This document shows positions 1-5,771 of a stretch of 20,665 bases of DNA, one piece after another. Every line of letters starts with the position of its first letter. Within the stretch, counting starts at the first letter, position 1. Position numbers and translations under genes: made by a program. The notes under the pieces were generated by a model, which was given only the letters and a program-made list of their open reading frames with translations, had not been told where the DNA came from and searched no databases. This stretch comes from an uncultured Oscillospiraceae bacterium (GTDB lineage: Bacteria > Bacillota > Clostridia > Oscillospirales > Oscillospiraceae). The stretch covers positions 1 to 20,665 of the forward strand of contig CAJUOT010000047.1 of assembly GCA_910588135.1 (NCBI GenBank), read 5' to 3'.

Positions 1-152
1 ATAAGCCCCCTTGATTTACTACCTTTCCTACTACTTTCGGGGTTAAAGCTGTGCTATTTTATGCCGGGATATGCCAGGAAAATGAACGGAAGAAACTGCC
101 GCAAAACACCTGCGAGGCCCGGAATATCAATCCATTCAAGAGGTTTCAGGAT

Positions 153-644
153 ATGACAAGAATCTTATTCGTCTGCCACGGGAATATCTGCCGCAGCCCC
201 ATGGCCGAGTTTGTGATGAAAGACCTGGTGAAGAAAGCCGGACTGGAAGCCCGGTTTCACATTGAGTCCGCCGCCACCAGCACGGAGGAGATCGGCAACC
301 CGGTCTATCCCCCGGCGCGGCGGAAGCTGGCCGAGCACGGCATCGACTGTGCGGGCAAAAGAGCGCGGCAGCTCAGAAGCAGCGACTATGACGCTTTCGA
401 CCTGCTGGTCGGGATGGACCGGGCCAACCTGCGCAATATGCACCGCATCTGCGGCGGCGACCGCGATGGCAAAATGCACCTGCTGATGGAGTACGCCGAC
501 CACCGAAATGGGGCCGCCGCAAAGCCGCCCTCCAGGCTTTGCGGCGACGATGTGGCCGATCCCTGGTATACCAATGATTTTGAGACCACGTGGCGGGATG
601 TGCTGGCTGGGTGTCAGGGGCTCCTTGATTTCTTGCAAAACTAG
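153..644 (+). CDS. Low-molecular-weight protein-tyrosine phosphatase
   Basis: This is a 163-residue cytoplasmic phosphatase of the LMW-PTP (arsenate-reductase-like) fold, which hydrolyses phosphotyrosine or possibly phosphoarginine. The signature P-loop C-x5-R is at the N terminus (C8 to R14, VCHGNICRSPM), and the general-acid DP motif is near the C terminus (D136-P137, followed by WY). Both are where the family expects them, and the length is normal. The reading frame stays open upstream to a GTG at 51, but the ATG at 153 puts the P-loop at its usual distance from the N terminus and has AAGAGG about 9 bases upstream, so I chose it. The stop is followed at once by GGAGGG serving the next gene, which suggests cotranscription. 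Whether the substrate is phosphotyrosine or phosphoarginine cannot be told from the sequence. Confidence 0.93.
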   Translation: MTRILFVCHGNICRSPMAEFVMKDLVKKAGLEARFHIESAATSTEEIGNPVYPPARRKLAEHGIDCAGKRARQLRSSDYDAFDLLVGMDRANLRNMHRICGGDRDGKMHLLMEYADHRNGAAAKPPSRLCGDDVADPWYTNDFETTWRDVLAGCQGLLDFLQN

Positions 645-655
645 GAGGGACAGTC

Positions 656-877
656 ATGTTTGGCAGACGAAAAAAGCAGATGGCGCCGCCCTACAGCAAG
701 GAGGGGAAAATCCCCGTGATCCGTTCCAGCATCTGCACTGGGGAACAGGTAGCTGGTTTCAAGGACCCTGCCAGCGGGAAGTTTGACGATATGATGCTGA
801 TTCGGGACAGCAGTGACCTCGCGGAGTTTCTGTCCCAATACCAGGTCGATGAGGATGAAATCCAACGGGAATGGTGA
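656..877 (+). CDS. Small conserved-looking protein of unknown function
   Basis: This is a 73-residue protein I cannot assign. It starts 11 bases after the phosphatase stop, behind a good GGAGGG site. The N terminus is basic (FGRRKK), the middle contains a single cysteine in an SICTGEQ stretch followed by a GFKD turn, and the C terminus is acidic (QVDEDEIQREW). There is no signal peptide or membrane segment, so it is probably cytoplasmic. The tight spacing, good ribosome site and GC-rich coding pattern argue for a real gene cotranscribed with the phosphatase. Its function is unknown. Confidence 0.7.
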   Translation: MFGRRKKQMAPPYSKEGKIPVIRSSICTGEQVAGFKDPASGKFDDMMLIRDSSDLAEFLSQYQVDEDEIQREW

Positions 878-991
878 CAGGGGCGATCCCCAAAAGAAAG
901 GCGAGACCGCCATCCGCTCCAATGCCGCTGAGTATCTCAGCCTTTTGGTGGCGGAAAAGGATAGCGCAGAAGATAGGAAGGAGGAACTGTC
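855..991 (+). pseudogene. Possible N-terminal remnant of a RhuM-like gene
   Basis: In the frame beginning at the ATG at 855 the translation contains KGETAIRSNAAEYLSLL. This resembles the short N-terminal segment (IRSSAAEYLTF type) seen in RhuM/Fic-associated accessory proteins of gut Firmicutes. The frame then runs out of frame into the ArsC-like gene and stops at 1115, so at most about 45 residues could be original. The simplest reading is a fossil left by deletion of an accessory gene between 877 and 992. The similarity is from memory and short, so chance is possible. Confidence 0.25.
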
Positions 992-1342
992 ATGCTGTTC
1001 ATTGAATACCCCAAATGCACCACCTGCCAGAGAGCCCAAAAGTGGCTGGAGGCGAAGGGGCTGCCCTTTGAGGCCCGCCACATCAAGGAGAATCCCCCCA
1101 CCGCAGCCGAGCTGAAGGAGTGGCACAGGCGCAGCGGGCTGCCGCTGAAAAAGTTCTTCAACACCAGCGGCCTGAAGTACAAGGAGCTGGGCCTGAAGGA
1201 CAAGCTGCCCGCGCTGAGCGAGGAGGAGCAATTCGCCCTGCTGGCCTCGGATGGGATGCTGGTGAAGCGGCCCATCCTGGTGGGGGACGGTTTTGTGCTG
1301 GTGGGCTTCCGGGAGGCGGAGTGGGCCGCCGTGTGGGGCTGA
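992..1342 (+). CDS. ArsC/Spx-family thioredoxin-fold protein
   Basis: This is a 116-residue protein of the ArsC/Spx/YffB family. The N terminus has the CxxC redox motif (C9-TT-C12) directly after the first beta strand. It is followed by the helical insert typical of the family (ENPPTAAELKEW), the FFNTSG motif near residue 52, and the KRPILV strand with the conserved arginine-proline near residue 92. Those features match the glutaredoxin/thioredoxin-linked reductase branch better than true Spx, because the alpha-CTD-binding residues of Spx cannot be checked here. The ATG at 992 has GGAAGGAGG about 7 bases upstream. Arsenate reduction, disulfide reduction or transcriptional adaptor roles are all possible, and no arsenic-resistance neighbours are present to favour arsenate. 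Two terminators follow. Confidence 0.9.
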   Translation: MLFIEYPKCTTCQRAQKWLEAKGLPFEARHIKENPPTAAELKEWHRRSGLPLKKFFNTSGLKYKELGLKDKLPALSEEEQFALLASDGMLVKRPILVGDGFVLVGFREAEWAAVWG

Positions 1343-1364
1343 AATCCACGAAAAATTCTGCTGT

Positions 1365-1399
1365 GGAGCGCGGGACGCACCGTCCCGCGCTCCCTTTTT
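1365..1399 (+). terminator. Rho-independent terminator after the ArsC-like gene
   Basis: A perfect 13-bp stem (1365-1377 with 1381-1393) has a 3-base loop and is followed by CTTTTT. It lies about 20 bases after the stop codon of the ArsC-like gene. Confidence 0.93.
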
Positions 1400-1419
1400 G
1401 TCAGGCTGCTGAGCGGTTC

Positions 1420-1446
1420 GGCGGCCCCGCTCCGCCGCCTTTTTTT
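1420..1446 (+). terminator. Second tandem terminator hairpin
   Basis: GGCGGC (1420-1425) pairs with GCCGCC (1434-1439) across an 8-base loop, followed by seven T residues. The loop also contains CCGCTC (1427-1432), which can instead pair with GAGCGG at 1411-1416, so an alternative fold that breaks the terminator is possible. Confidence 0.75.
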
Positions 1447-1510
1447 GGAATTTCGTTGCGAAAACGGGCTGCGGTCTCCTAAAAACCGTGGATTTGCGGC
1501 ATAAAACCCC

Positions 1511-1545
1511 ATGATGTTGTGTCATACGATATGATATTGTGGCAT
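1511..1545 (+). promoter_or_regulatory. Direct repeat with 20-bp period upstream of the sigma-factor gene
   Basis: ATGATGTTGTGTCAT (1511-1525) and ATGATATTGTGGCAT (1531-1545) agree at 13 of 15 positions with start-to-start spacing of exactly 20 bp, about two helical turns. The pair sits 57 bases before the ATG at 1602. It is a candidate activator or repressor site. No convincing sigma-A promoter is visible beside it. Confidence 0.5.
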
Positions 1546-1601
1546 TCTCTTCCGCGCTGTGATAAGATGTTTTTATTGACGCACACAGGGGGAGTGATTT
1601 C

Positions 1602-2114
1602 ATGCTGAATCAAGATGTGGGCCAGTTTATTGAGAACTTTTATCACGAAAACTACCGCGCGCTTTTTCTCCATGCCCGCGCCCGGCTGAGGCGGGCGGCG
1701 GAAGCGGAGGTCGCGGTGCAGGAGGCGTTCCTGGTGGCCTGCAGGAAGCCGGAGGAGTTTATGTCCAGCGAAAAGCCCGTCAGGTGGATGGAAAAAACCG
1801 TCGAAAATATGACAATGCACATTCTACGGGAGCGGAAAAAGACAGAAGAGCTGTTCCTGCCGTTTGAGGAGCTGGCGCCCGGGCAGGAGCCCTCCACGCT
1901 GGACGGCAGCCGGTACGAATTGATTGCGTTCTGCCAGAGCGTGGTCACGGAGGAGCGCCTGTCGTTCTTTCTGCGGATCGCCGAGGGGAGCTCAAGCTTT
2001 GTGGAGGAGGCGGAGCGGCAGGGGATCGGACTGCACGCCTGTTACAAGCGGTTTGAGCGAATCCGGGAAAAGCTGCAAACGGCGCTGGACAAGTTTCACA
2101 AATTGGAAGAATGA
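1602..2114 (+). CDS. Sigma-70-family RNA polymerase sigma factor (ECF-like)
   Basis: This 170-residue protein has the two-domain size of an ECF-like sigma factor. Residues about 10-80 form a region-2-like helical domain with FIENFYHENYRALFLHAR at the front and the AVQEAFLVACRKPEEF helix expected to contact core polymerase and the -10 element. Residues about 120-165 form a region-4-like helix-turn-helix ending in ACYKRFERIREKLQTAL. The conservation is loose, as in the divergent sigma factors that accompany DUF4367 proteins in Clostridia. The ATG at 1602 has GGGGGAG 8 bases upstream. The next gene encodes a single-span membrane protein, the usual position of an anti-sigma factor, so the pair is probably a membrane-signalling module. 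The signal is unknown. Confidence 0.8.
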   Translation: MLNQDVGQFIENFYHENYRALFLHARARLRRAAEAEVAVQEAFLVACRKPEEFMSSEKPVRWMEKTVENMTMHILRERKKTEELFLPFEELAPGQEPSTLDGSRYELIAFCQSVVTEERLSFFLRIAEGSSSFVEEAERQGIGLHACYKRFERIREKLQTALDKFHKLEE

Positions 2115-2119
2115 TTTTT

Positions 2120-2182
2120 GGCGTTAACGCCGAAAAAGAAAAAATCCCCGGCGGAAATGTCGAAAAAGGGACTGCCCGGGGA
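2120..2182 (+). other. Intercistronic hairpins between sigma factor and its partner
   Basis: GGCGTTAACGCC (2120-2131) is a perfect 12-bp palindrome flanked by T5 and GA5. A second stem pairs 2145-2151 (TCCCCGG) with 2176-2182 (CCGGGGA). Neither has a clean T tract on the plus strand, so they more likely tune expression or mRNA stability of the downstream gene than terminate. Confidence 0.45.
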
Positions 2183-2206
2183 ATATAGACTATAGGGGGG
2201 AAAAAA

Positions 2207-3136
2207 ATGAGCGAGTTGAATCAACTCAGCAACAGTAAATACGCCTACTTGAGCCGCTTGTCTTTGGAGGAGCTGCTGGATCTTTTGTACGCCGCGCCGG
2301 TCCCTGCCTCCACTCCGGAGCAAGAGGCCTATGTAGACGCGCTGAAGGAGGCGATCATTGAACAGGAAACGGAACATCCCACAGGATTCTTCCCTGACCC
2401 GGACCAGCAGTGGAAGCAGTTCGTGACCCATTACCTGCCCTGCGTAGAAGAAGACCCGTTCGAACCTGTCTGCACCGGAGACGATGGAGCCCAGTGCGCG
2501 AGCCAGCCGTCCCCCGGGGTTCCCCCTGAGCGTGCCCGCCGGTCCCGCCGGTTTTGGCGCACGCTTCTGGTTGCCGCGGCGGCGGTGGGCTGTATGTTTG
2601 CCGCCATGGTTGTGGCACAGGCCTCGGGAGTGGATGTGTTTGGCGCGATGGCGCGGTGGACGGAGGATGCGTTCAGCTTTAACCGGGTCCCGCCCGACAG
2701 TGAACTGACGGAAAATCTGGACGAAACCGGCGGAGCGGGGCAGGAACGGAGCTTTGCCTCCTTACAGGAGGCGCTGGACGCCTATGGGGTCACCGCCGTC
2801 CACGAACCGGCCCAGCTGCCGGATGGATTTGTTATGAACGAATGCGTCGTGGAATATTCGGATGTCCCATACTCTACAATTTTTCATGCTGCTTATGAGA
2901 ACAGTGGTGATTTCTTAACATTTGTTATCATGAGCTATGAAAGTAGACCCACTATCTTGATCCAGAAAGCAGATACATTGCCAGAAAAAGCTGAATGGGG
3001 CGGAATCACATTTTACTTGATAGAAAACGCAGGAACATCCATTGTAGCATGGTATGACGAGGAGTATGAGTATTACGTCAGGGGTAAATTAAATGAAGAT
3101 ATCCTGTTGGAAACAGCAATTTCGATGTATGAATGA
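2207..3136 (+). CDS. Membrane-anchored DUF4367 protein, probable anti-sigma factor
   Basis: This 309-residue protein has an N-terminal cytoplasmic part (about 1-115), an arginine-rich stop (ERARRSRRFWR), one membrane segment (about 118-140) and an extracytoplasmic C-terminal half. Residues about 200-308 match the DUF4367 pattern found in anti-sigma-like proteins: an HEPAQLPDGF opening, then strands ending in a WYDEEYEYYVRG segment and a helix with EDILLETAISMYE. It starts behind GGGGGG with 6-base spacing. Position directly after a sigma-factor gene supports an anti-sigma role, which is inference. The sequence encoding the DUF4367 region (from about 2835) is clearly more AT-rich than the 5' half, as if the sensor half had a different history. 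The last bases overlap an ATG (3133), but the next gene most likely starts at 3157. Confidence 0.82.
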   Translation: MSELNQLSNSKYAYLSRLSLEELLDLLYAAPVPASTPEQEAYVDALKEAIIEQETEHPTGFFPDPDQQWKQFVTHYLPCVEEDPFEPVCTGDDGAQCASQPSPGVPPERARRSRRFWRTLLVAAAAVGCMFAAMVVAQASGVDVFGAMARWTEDAFSFNRVPPDSELTENLDETGGAGQERSFASLQEALDAYGVTAVHEPAQLPDGFVMNECVVEYSDVPYSTIFHAAYENSGDFLTFVIMSYESRPTILIQKADTLPEKAEWGGITFYLIENAGTSIVAWYDEEYEYYVRGKLNEDILLETAISMYE

Positions 3137-3156
3137 ACGGAAAGGAGAAGACCGTC

Positions 3157-3585
3157 ATGAAGAAAAAGCAGGCCATCCAGATAGTTTTGGTCTTGCTTTG
3201 CGCAGCGATGCTTTGCAGTGCGCCTGCCTACGCTGTGGAGACGCGGGCAAGTGAGCGAATTGACTTGTCGGGAGTGACTATAGGAAAGACCAGCAATGGA
3301 GATCTCAGCGCCTATTTTATAGTTGAGGCTTGTGGAATGATGGACGTGATCGGCGCCACCAGTGTTGAGATTCAGCGCTACACCTTCACCGGCTGGGTTA
3401 CGGAGTACACGTTTACAAGCGAGAAAAACCCTGCGCTGCTGACAACGGATAGTATATGGCACAGTGCCCGGCTGACCTATGAGCCGCTGTTTCCGGGGAA
3501 AACATACCGCGCCGTGGCGAATATCTATGTGAAAAATGAGACGGGGACAACGACGCAGAGGCTGCCCAGCGATCCCATAAGCTGA
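3157..3585 (+). CDS. Small secreted protein, DUF6147-like
   Basis: This is a 142-residue exported protein with a Sec signal peptide: KKK at the N terminus, a hydrophobic core at about 7-22, and an AYA cleavage site near residue 26. The mature part reads like a small all-beta domain (DLSAYFIVEACGMMDVIGATS, then TGWVTEYTFTS, then TYRAVANIYVKN) and resembles the DUF6147 family of small exported Clostridial proteins; that assignment is from memory. An in-frame ATG at 3133 overlaps the upstream stop, but AAAGGAGA at 3141-3148 fits the ATG at 3157, whose product starts right at the signal peptide. It forms an operon with the sigma/anti-sigma pair and may be a target or a ligand of that module. Confidence 0.72.
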   Translation: MKKKQAIQIVLVLLCAAMLCSAPAYAVETRASERIDLSGVTIGKTSNGDLSAYFIVEACGMMDVIGATSVEIQRYTFTGWVTEYTFTSEKNPALLTTDSIWHSARLTYEPLFPGKTYRAVANIYVKNETGTTTQRLPSDPIS

Positions 3586-4002
3586 CGGCGGTTTCGCCCG
3601 TTATCCGGCGCCTTGAAACCAGAAGGGGCGGCGGAAGCCGCCCCTCCGTTCACAGCGGGAGGCAGGACCGGCTGATCCCCTCCCCACGGTAACAATATGA
3701 CCTAAGTGATCTTCATTGAGCCCTGAATTCCCACCGAGCGCCAGCTTCAGGCAGGCTTTCGGGGCACGCTTTACACAATCCGGGGCGGCTTCCCAGGGAT
3801 ATCCTGCTTGCCGGGGGCCGCCCCGCATAAACGCCGTCTGAACTGCTGAACAGAAAAAGATAGAAAGGCATGGCGTTTATGAACATAATTACATCTGCGC
3901 GGCCCCGTGCCGTACGAAACTCCGCACAGAAAACCCAAAGCCCGTCTGCCACAATTCGACAGAATTCTGTTATGATAATGGCAGAGGTTAGGAGGGATTC
4001 TG
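3586..4002. other. Non-coding stretch with nested inverted repeats
   Basis: I see no convincing gene in these 417 bases. They hold a GGGGCGGC/GCCGCCCC hairpin with a GGAA loop (3625-3644, no T tract), a longer hairpin pairing 3781-3789 with 3817-3825 and enclosing CAGGGATATCCTG, and a perfect 10-bp inverted repeat CATAAACGCC/GGCGTTTATG (3826-3835 and 3872-3881). The last part is the promoter and operator of the XRE gene. A degraded small mobile element or a structured RNA would fit; neither is shown. Confidence 0.5.
3959..3984 (+). promoter_or_regulatory. Extended -10 promoter with palindromic operator for the XRE gene
   Basis: ACAGAATTCTGT (3959-3970) is a perfect 12-bp palindrome. It runs directly into TGTTATGAT, an extended -10 element (3968-3976). 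CTGCCA at 3946-3951 and TGGCAG at 3979-3984 form an outer, almost concentric inverted repeat. A repressor bound here would block polymerase, and autoregulation by the downstream XRE protein is the simplest guess. Confidence 0.65.
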
Positions 4003-4338
4003 TTGGAGAAGCATGAAATATTTGCGATGAATCTGGCTGCCATACAGAAGGAGAACGGCCAGTCCCTGAAAGTGTTTGCCCATGAGCTCGACATGGCGAA
4101 GTCCACGCTGCAGTCGGTCTGCGCCAGCGGGCATACCACCCTGGACACCGCCGTACGCATCGCCGACGCCCTGGGCCTGCCTCTGGACAGCCTCGTGGGA
4201 GACACCGACCTGCCGAAGAAAACGCGCCTTGTGCGGGGGCTGGTCCAGTCCGTGGATTGGTTCCGGGTGCTCTCGCCCGACGAGCAGGAGGAGGTCCTCG
4301 ATCACTTCCAACGGATTTTGGAGGTGATGTGCAAATGA
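4003..4338 (+). CDS. XRE-family helix-turn-helix regulator with TTG start
   Basis: This is a 111-residue cytoplasmic DNA-binding protein. Residues about 8-62 form a Cro/CI-type helix-turn-helix (NLAAIQKENGQSLKVFAHEL, then STLQSVCASGHTTLDTAVRIADALGLPLDSLVG). The C-terminal 45 residues are a helical extension that may dimerise (SPDEQEEVLDHFQRILEVM). The TTG start at 4003 is supported by AGGAGGG 7 bases upstream; the next in-frame ATG at 4027 would remove the first helix. The stop overlaps the ATG of the Spo0A-like gene (ATGA), so translation is coupled. A palindromic operator overlaps its promoter. Confidence 0.85.
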   Translation: MEKHEIFAMNLAAIQKENGQSLKVFAHELDMAKSTLQSVCASGHTTLDTAVRIADALGLPLDSLVGDTDLPKKTRLVRGLVQSVDWFRVLSPDEQEEVLDHFQRILEVMCK

Positions 4339-4679
4339 CGCCGGACATTCCCGCGCAGGAGATACGGACACTTCTGCGCCGCCTTGGGGTGGCCGAGAAC
4401 TACGCCGGCTTCCCCTATGCCGTCTGTGCCGTCCAGCTGTCCATAGCGGACCCCGGCCGCCTCCGGCTGATCACGAAGCAGATCTATCCGGACGTGGCAA
4501 GGCAGTACTGCACCACGTCCCAGCGGGTGGAACGCAATATCCGCACCCTCTCTGCCGCCGCCTGGGAAAACAACCGCCCCCTCCTGGCCCAGCTGGCAGG
4601 GCGTTCCCTGGACCGCAGACCCAGTAATTCCCGGTTTCTGGCCATTCTGGCCGGAGCCTGCGCCCGGGGCGGCGCATAA
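4335..4679 (+). CDS. Stand-alone Spo0A C-terminal DNA-binding domain protein
   Basis: This 114-residue protein is essentially only the Spo0A effector domain, with no receiver domain. The family pattern is clear along its length: an IRTLLRRLGV opening, the GFPYAVCAVQLSI helix, then TKQIYPDVARQYCTT and RVERNIRTLSAAAW covering the DNA-reading helix-turn-helix, and a final PSNSRFLAILAG matching the conserved PTNSEFIAML. It begins inside the stop codon of the XRE gene (ATGA overlap). Lacking a phosphoacceptor domain, it cannot be switched by the sporulation phosphorelay in the usual way. It may compete for 0A boxes, act constitutively, or work with the XRE protein. Such short Spo0A-like proteins occur in other gut Clostridia, but I know of no assigned role. 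Confidence 0.85.
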   Translation: MTPDIPAQEIRTLLRRLGVAENYAGFPYAVCAVQLSIADPGRLRLITKQIYPDVARQYCTTSQRVERNIRTLSAAAWENNRPLLAQLAGRSLDRRPSNSRFLAILAGACARGGA

Positions 4680-4716
4680 CCGCCGCCGTTTCAGGCTTTG
4701 CGGCGGCCGCCGTGCA

Positions 4717-4736
4717 AACCGGCCCGCTGGCCGGTT
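4717..4736. other. Perfect hairpin without T tract
   Basis: AACCGGCC (4717-4724) and GGCCGGTT (4729-4736) form an 8-bp stem with a CGCT loop. A further stem lies upstream (CCGCCGC about 4680 with GCGGCGG about 4706). Together with the next terminator they make the gap between the convergent genes highly structured. Confidence 0.5.
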
Positions 4737-4770
4737 CAATGCGGGACTGGCGGTTTATCTGGCCAACATG

Positions 4771-4817
4771 ATTGAGAAGCCCCCGGCGCGCCGCGCCGGG
4801 GGCTTCTTTCTCTCAAT
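4771..4817. terminator. Bidirectional terminator between convergent genes
   Basis: GAAGCCCCCGGCGCG (4776-4790) pairs with CGCGCCGGGGGCTTC (4792-4806), with ATTGAG/CTCAAT (4771-4776, 4812-4817) extending the dyad past a short bulge. TTCTTTCT follows on the plus strand. It lies between the Spo0A-like gene and the minus-strand PH-like gene. Confidence 0.8.
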
Positions 4818-5112
4818 CGCCGGACCTGTAGGCGTCCATGGCGGCGCTCAGGTTTTCTAGAAAACCCTCCCGGCGAAAGACCAGGAACTTCCGCTTCTGC
4901 CCGTCCTCCATGCTGATGGTCACGGTGGGCAGGAACAGCGCGCGGCTTTTCTCCACGCCCTTGATCCGGCAGTAGGGGAGGGGCATCTGCCGGATTTCCG
5001 GCGCCACCTGGAGCTTGGTGGTGGAATAGGTGAGCCGCTCGTCGTCCAGGCGCAATGCGCCGCCCAGCAGGCCGCCGCGGTAGCAGAGGCTTGCCGCATA
5101 CATTTTGTCCAT
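4813..5112 (-). CDS. Small PH/GRAM-like protein of unknown function
   Basis: This is a 99-residue cytoplasmic protein with no signal or membrane segment. Its pattern, a beta-rich run with LDDERLTYSTTK, a LPYCRIKGVEKSR turn, a VTISMEDGQKRKFLVF strand pair and a final amphipathic helix (FLENLSAAMDAYRS), resembles bacterial PH-like or GRAM domains, which usually bind lipids or peptides at the membrane. The assignment rests on this pattern only. The start at 5112 follows GAGGGGG, which overlaps the stop of the upstream XRE gene, so the two are cotranscribed and probably translationally coupled. Confidence 0.72.
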   Translation of the reverse strand: MDKMYAASLCYRGGLLGGALRLDDERLTYSTTKLQVAPEIRQMPLPYCRIKGVEKSRALFLPTVTISMEDGQKRKFLVFRREGFLENLSAAMDAYRSGD

Positions 5113-5126
5113 ACTTGCTTACCCCC

Positions 5127-5333
5127 TCAAAAATAGAACAATTCCTCAAACTTCTTGTCCAGCGCCACGCACAGAATGAGGGCCAGCTTGGCGGTGGGGT
5201 TGAACTGCCCCGTCTCAATGGAGCTGATGGTGTTGCGGGACACGCCCACCAGCTCCGCCAGCGCCGCCTGGGACAGGCCTTTCTCCGAGCGGGTCTCCTT
5301 CAGGCGGTTTTTCAGAATCAGCCCGTCGTCCAT
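5127..5333 (-). CDS. Small XRE-family regulator, likely autorepressor of its operon
   Basis: This 68-residue protein is a single Cro/CI helix-turn-helix (NRLKETRSEKGLSQAALAEL, then VSRNTISSIETGQFNPT) of the YozG-like type, with LALILCVALDKKFEELF as the closing helices. The ATG at 5333 overlaps the stop of the upstream DUF6442 gene (TGATG), which implies translational coupling. A TTG one codon earlier is possible. Small regulators of this type commonly repress their own operon, and three copies of a matching operator surround the operon promoter about 370-430 bases upstream. Confidence 0.92.
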   Translation of the reverse strand: MDDGLILKNRLKETRSEKGLSQAALAELVGVSRNTISSIETGQFNPTAKLALILCVALDKKFEELFYF

Positions 5334-5659
5334 CAAAAGACCCCCAGCTCAAGGTGCAGGTAGCAGACGAAGAAGAACACGGCCAGCGCCCCGTAGAACA
5401 GCCCCAGCGCCAGCTCGTGGCGGCGGCGGAGCTTGCCATACTTGAACAGGAAGATGGCCGCCTGGATGGACCACATCGCGGTCCAGACGCTGTAGGCCGG
5501 ACCGCCTTGAAAGACGGCGCTCAGCACGCTGAGCAGGCCGCACACGATCATGCCAACCCCCAGGCTCAGGGCATTGGCCCTGGCCAGCACGGCCTCCTCC
5601 ACGAAGTCCCGGTCCCTGTTCTCCTCCCGGCTCCTTTTTAAAATTTCATCTCTGTCCAT
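5333..5659 (-). CDS. DUF6442-like membrane protein
   Basis: This 108-residue protein opens with a charged helix (DRDEILKRSREENRDRDFVEE) and has three probable membrane segments at about 30-48, 57-74 and 82-100. The opening motif, a turn rich in small residues and the KYGKLRRRHEL loop match the DUF6442 family, which is regularly found next to small XRE regulators in Firmicutes. The frame is open further upstream, but the ATG at 5659 is the start with a ribosome site (GGGAGG about 8 bases upstream) and the family-like N terminus. It is first in a three-gene operon with the XRE and PH-like genes. Its molecular role is unknown. Confidence 0.85.
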   Translation of the reverse strand: MDRDEILKRSREENRDRDFVEEAVLARANALSLGVGMIVCGLLSVLSAVFQGGPAYSVWTAMWSIQAAIFLFKYGKLRRRHELALGLFYGALAVFFFVCYLHLELGVF

Positions 5660-5684
5660 GAGACAGGCCTCCCAAACCGTATTG

Positions 5685-5757
5685 CCAAGTTTACTTGGTA
5701 TTGCTATCATAGCACCGCCAAGTAAACTTGTCAATAGGTTTTGCAAAGTTTTCTTGG
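5685..5757 (-). promoter_or_regulatory. Three-copy operator surrounding the operon promoter
   Basis: Three dyads share the pattern CCAAGT-NN-ACTTGG: 5685-5698 (perfect), 5718-5731 (one mismatch at its end) and 5744-5757 (CAAAGT-TT-TCTTGG). Their centres are 33 and 26 bp apart. On the minus strand the first covers the start of transcription, the second fills the spacer and touches the -35, and the third lies just upstream of the -35. This is the layout of a repressor operator array, presumably for the XRE protein at 5127-5333. Confidence 0.85.
5706..5734 (-). promoter_or_regulatory. Consensus sigma-A promoter for the DUF6442/XRE operon
   Basis: On the minus strand TTGACA (5734-5729) is followed after exactly 17 bases by TATGAT (5711-5706). 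Transcription should begin near 5699, about 40 bases before the ATG at 5659. Confidence 0.92.
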
Positions 5758-5771
5758 CAGATTTAGAAGAG

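Noticed and set aside
641..1603. 320-codon open frame on the minus strand
   Set aside because: It spans three plus-strand genes and two terminators and has no domain pattern.
3713..4348. 211-codon open frame on the minus strand over the non-coding stretch
   Set aside because: It is antisense to the XRE gene, has no ribosome site, and its part over 3713-4002 is interrupted by strong inverted repeats and shows no family pattern.
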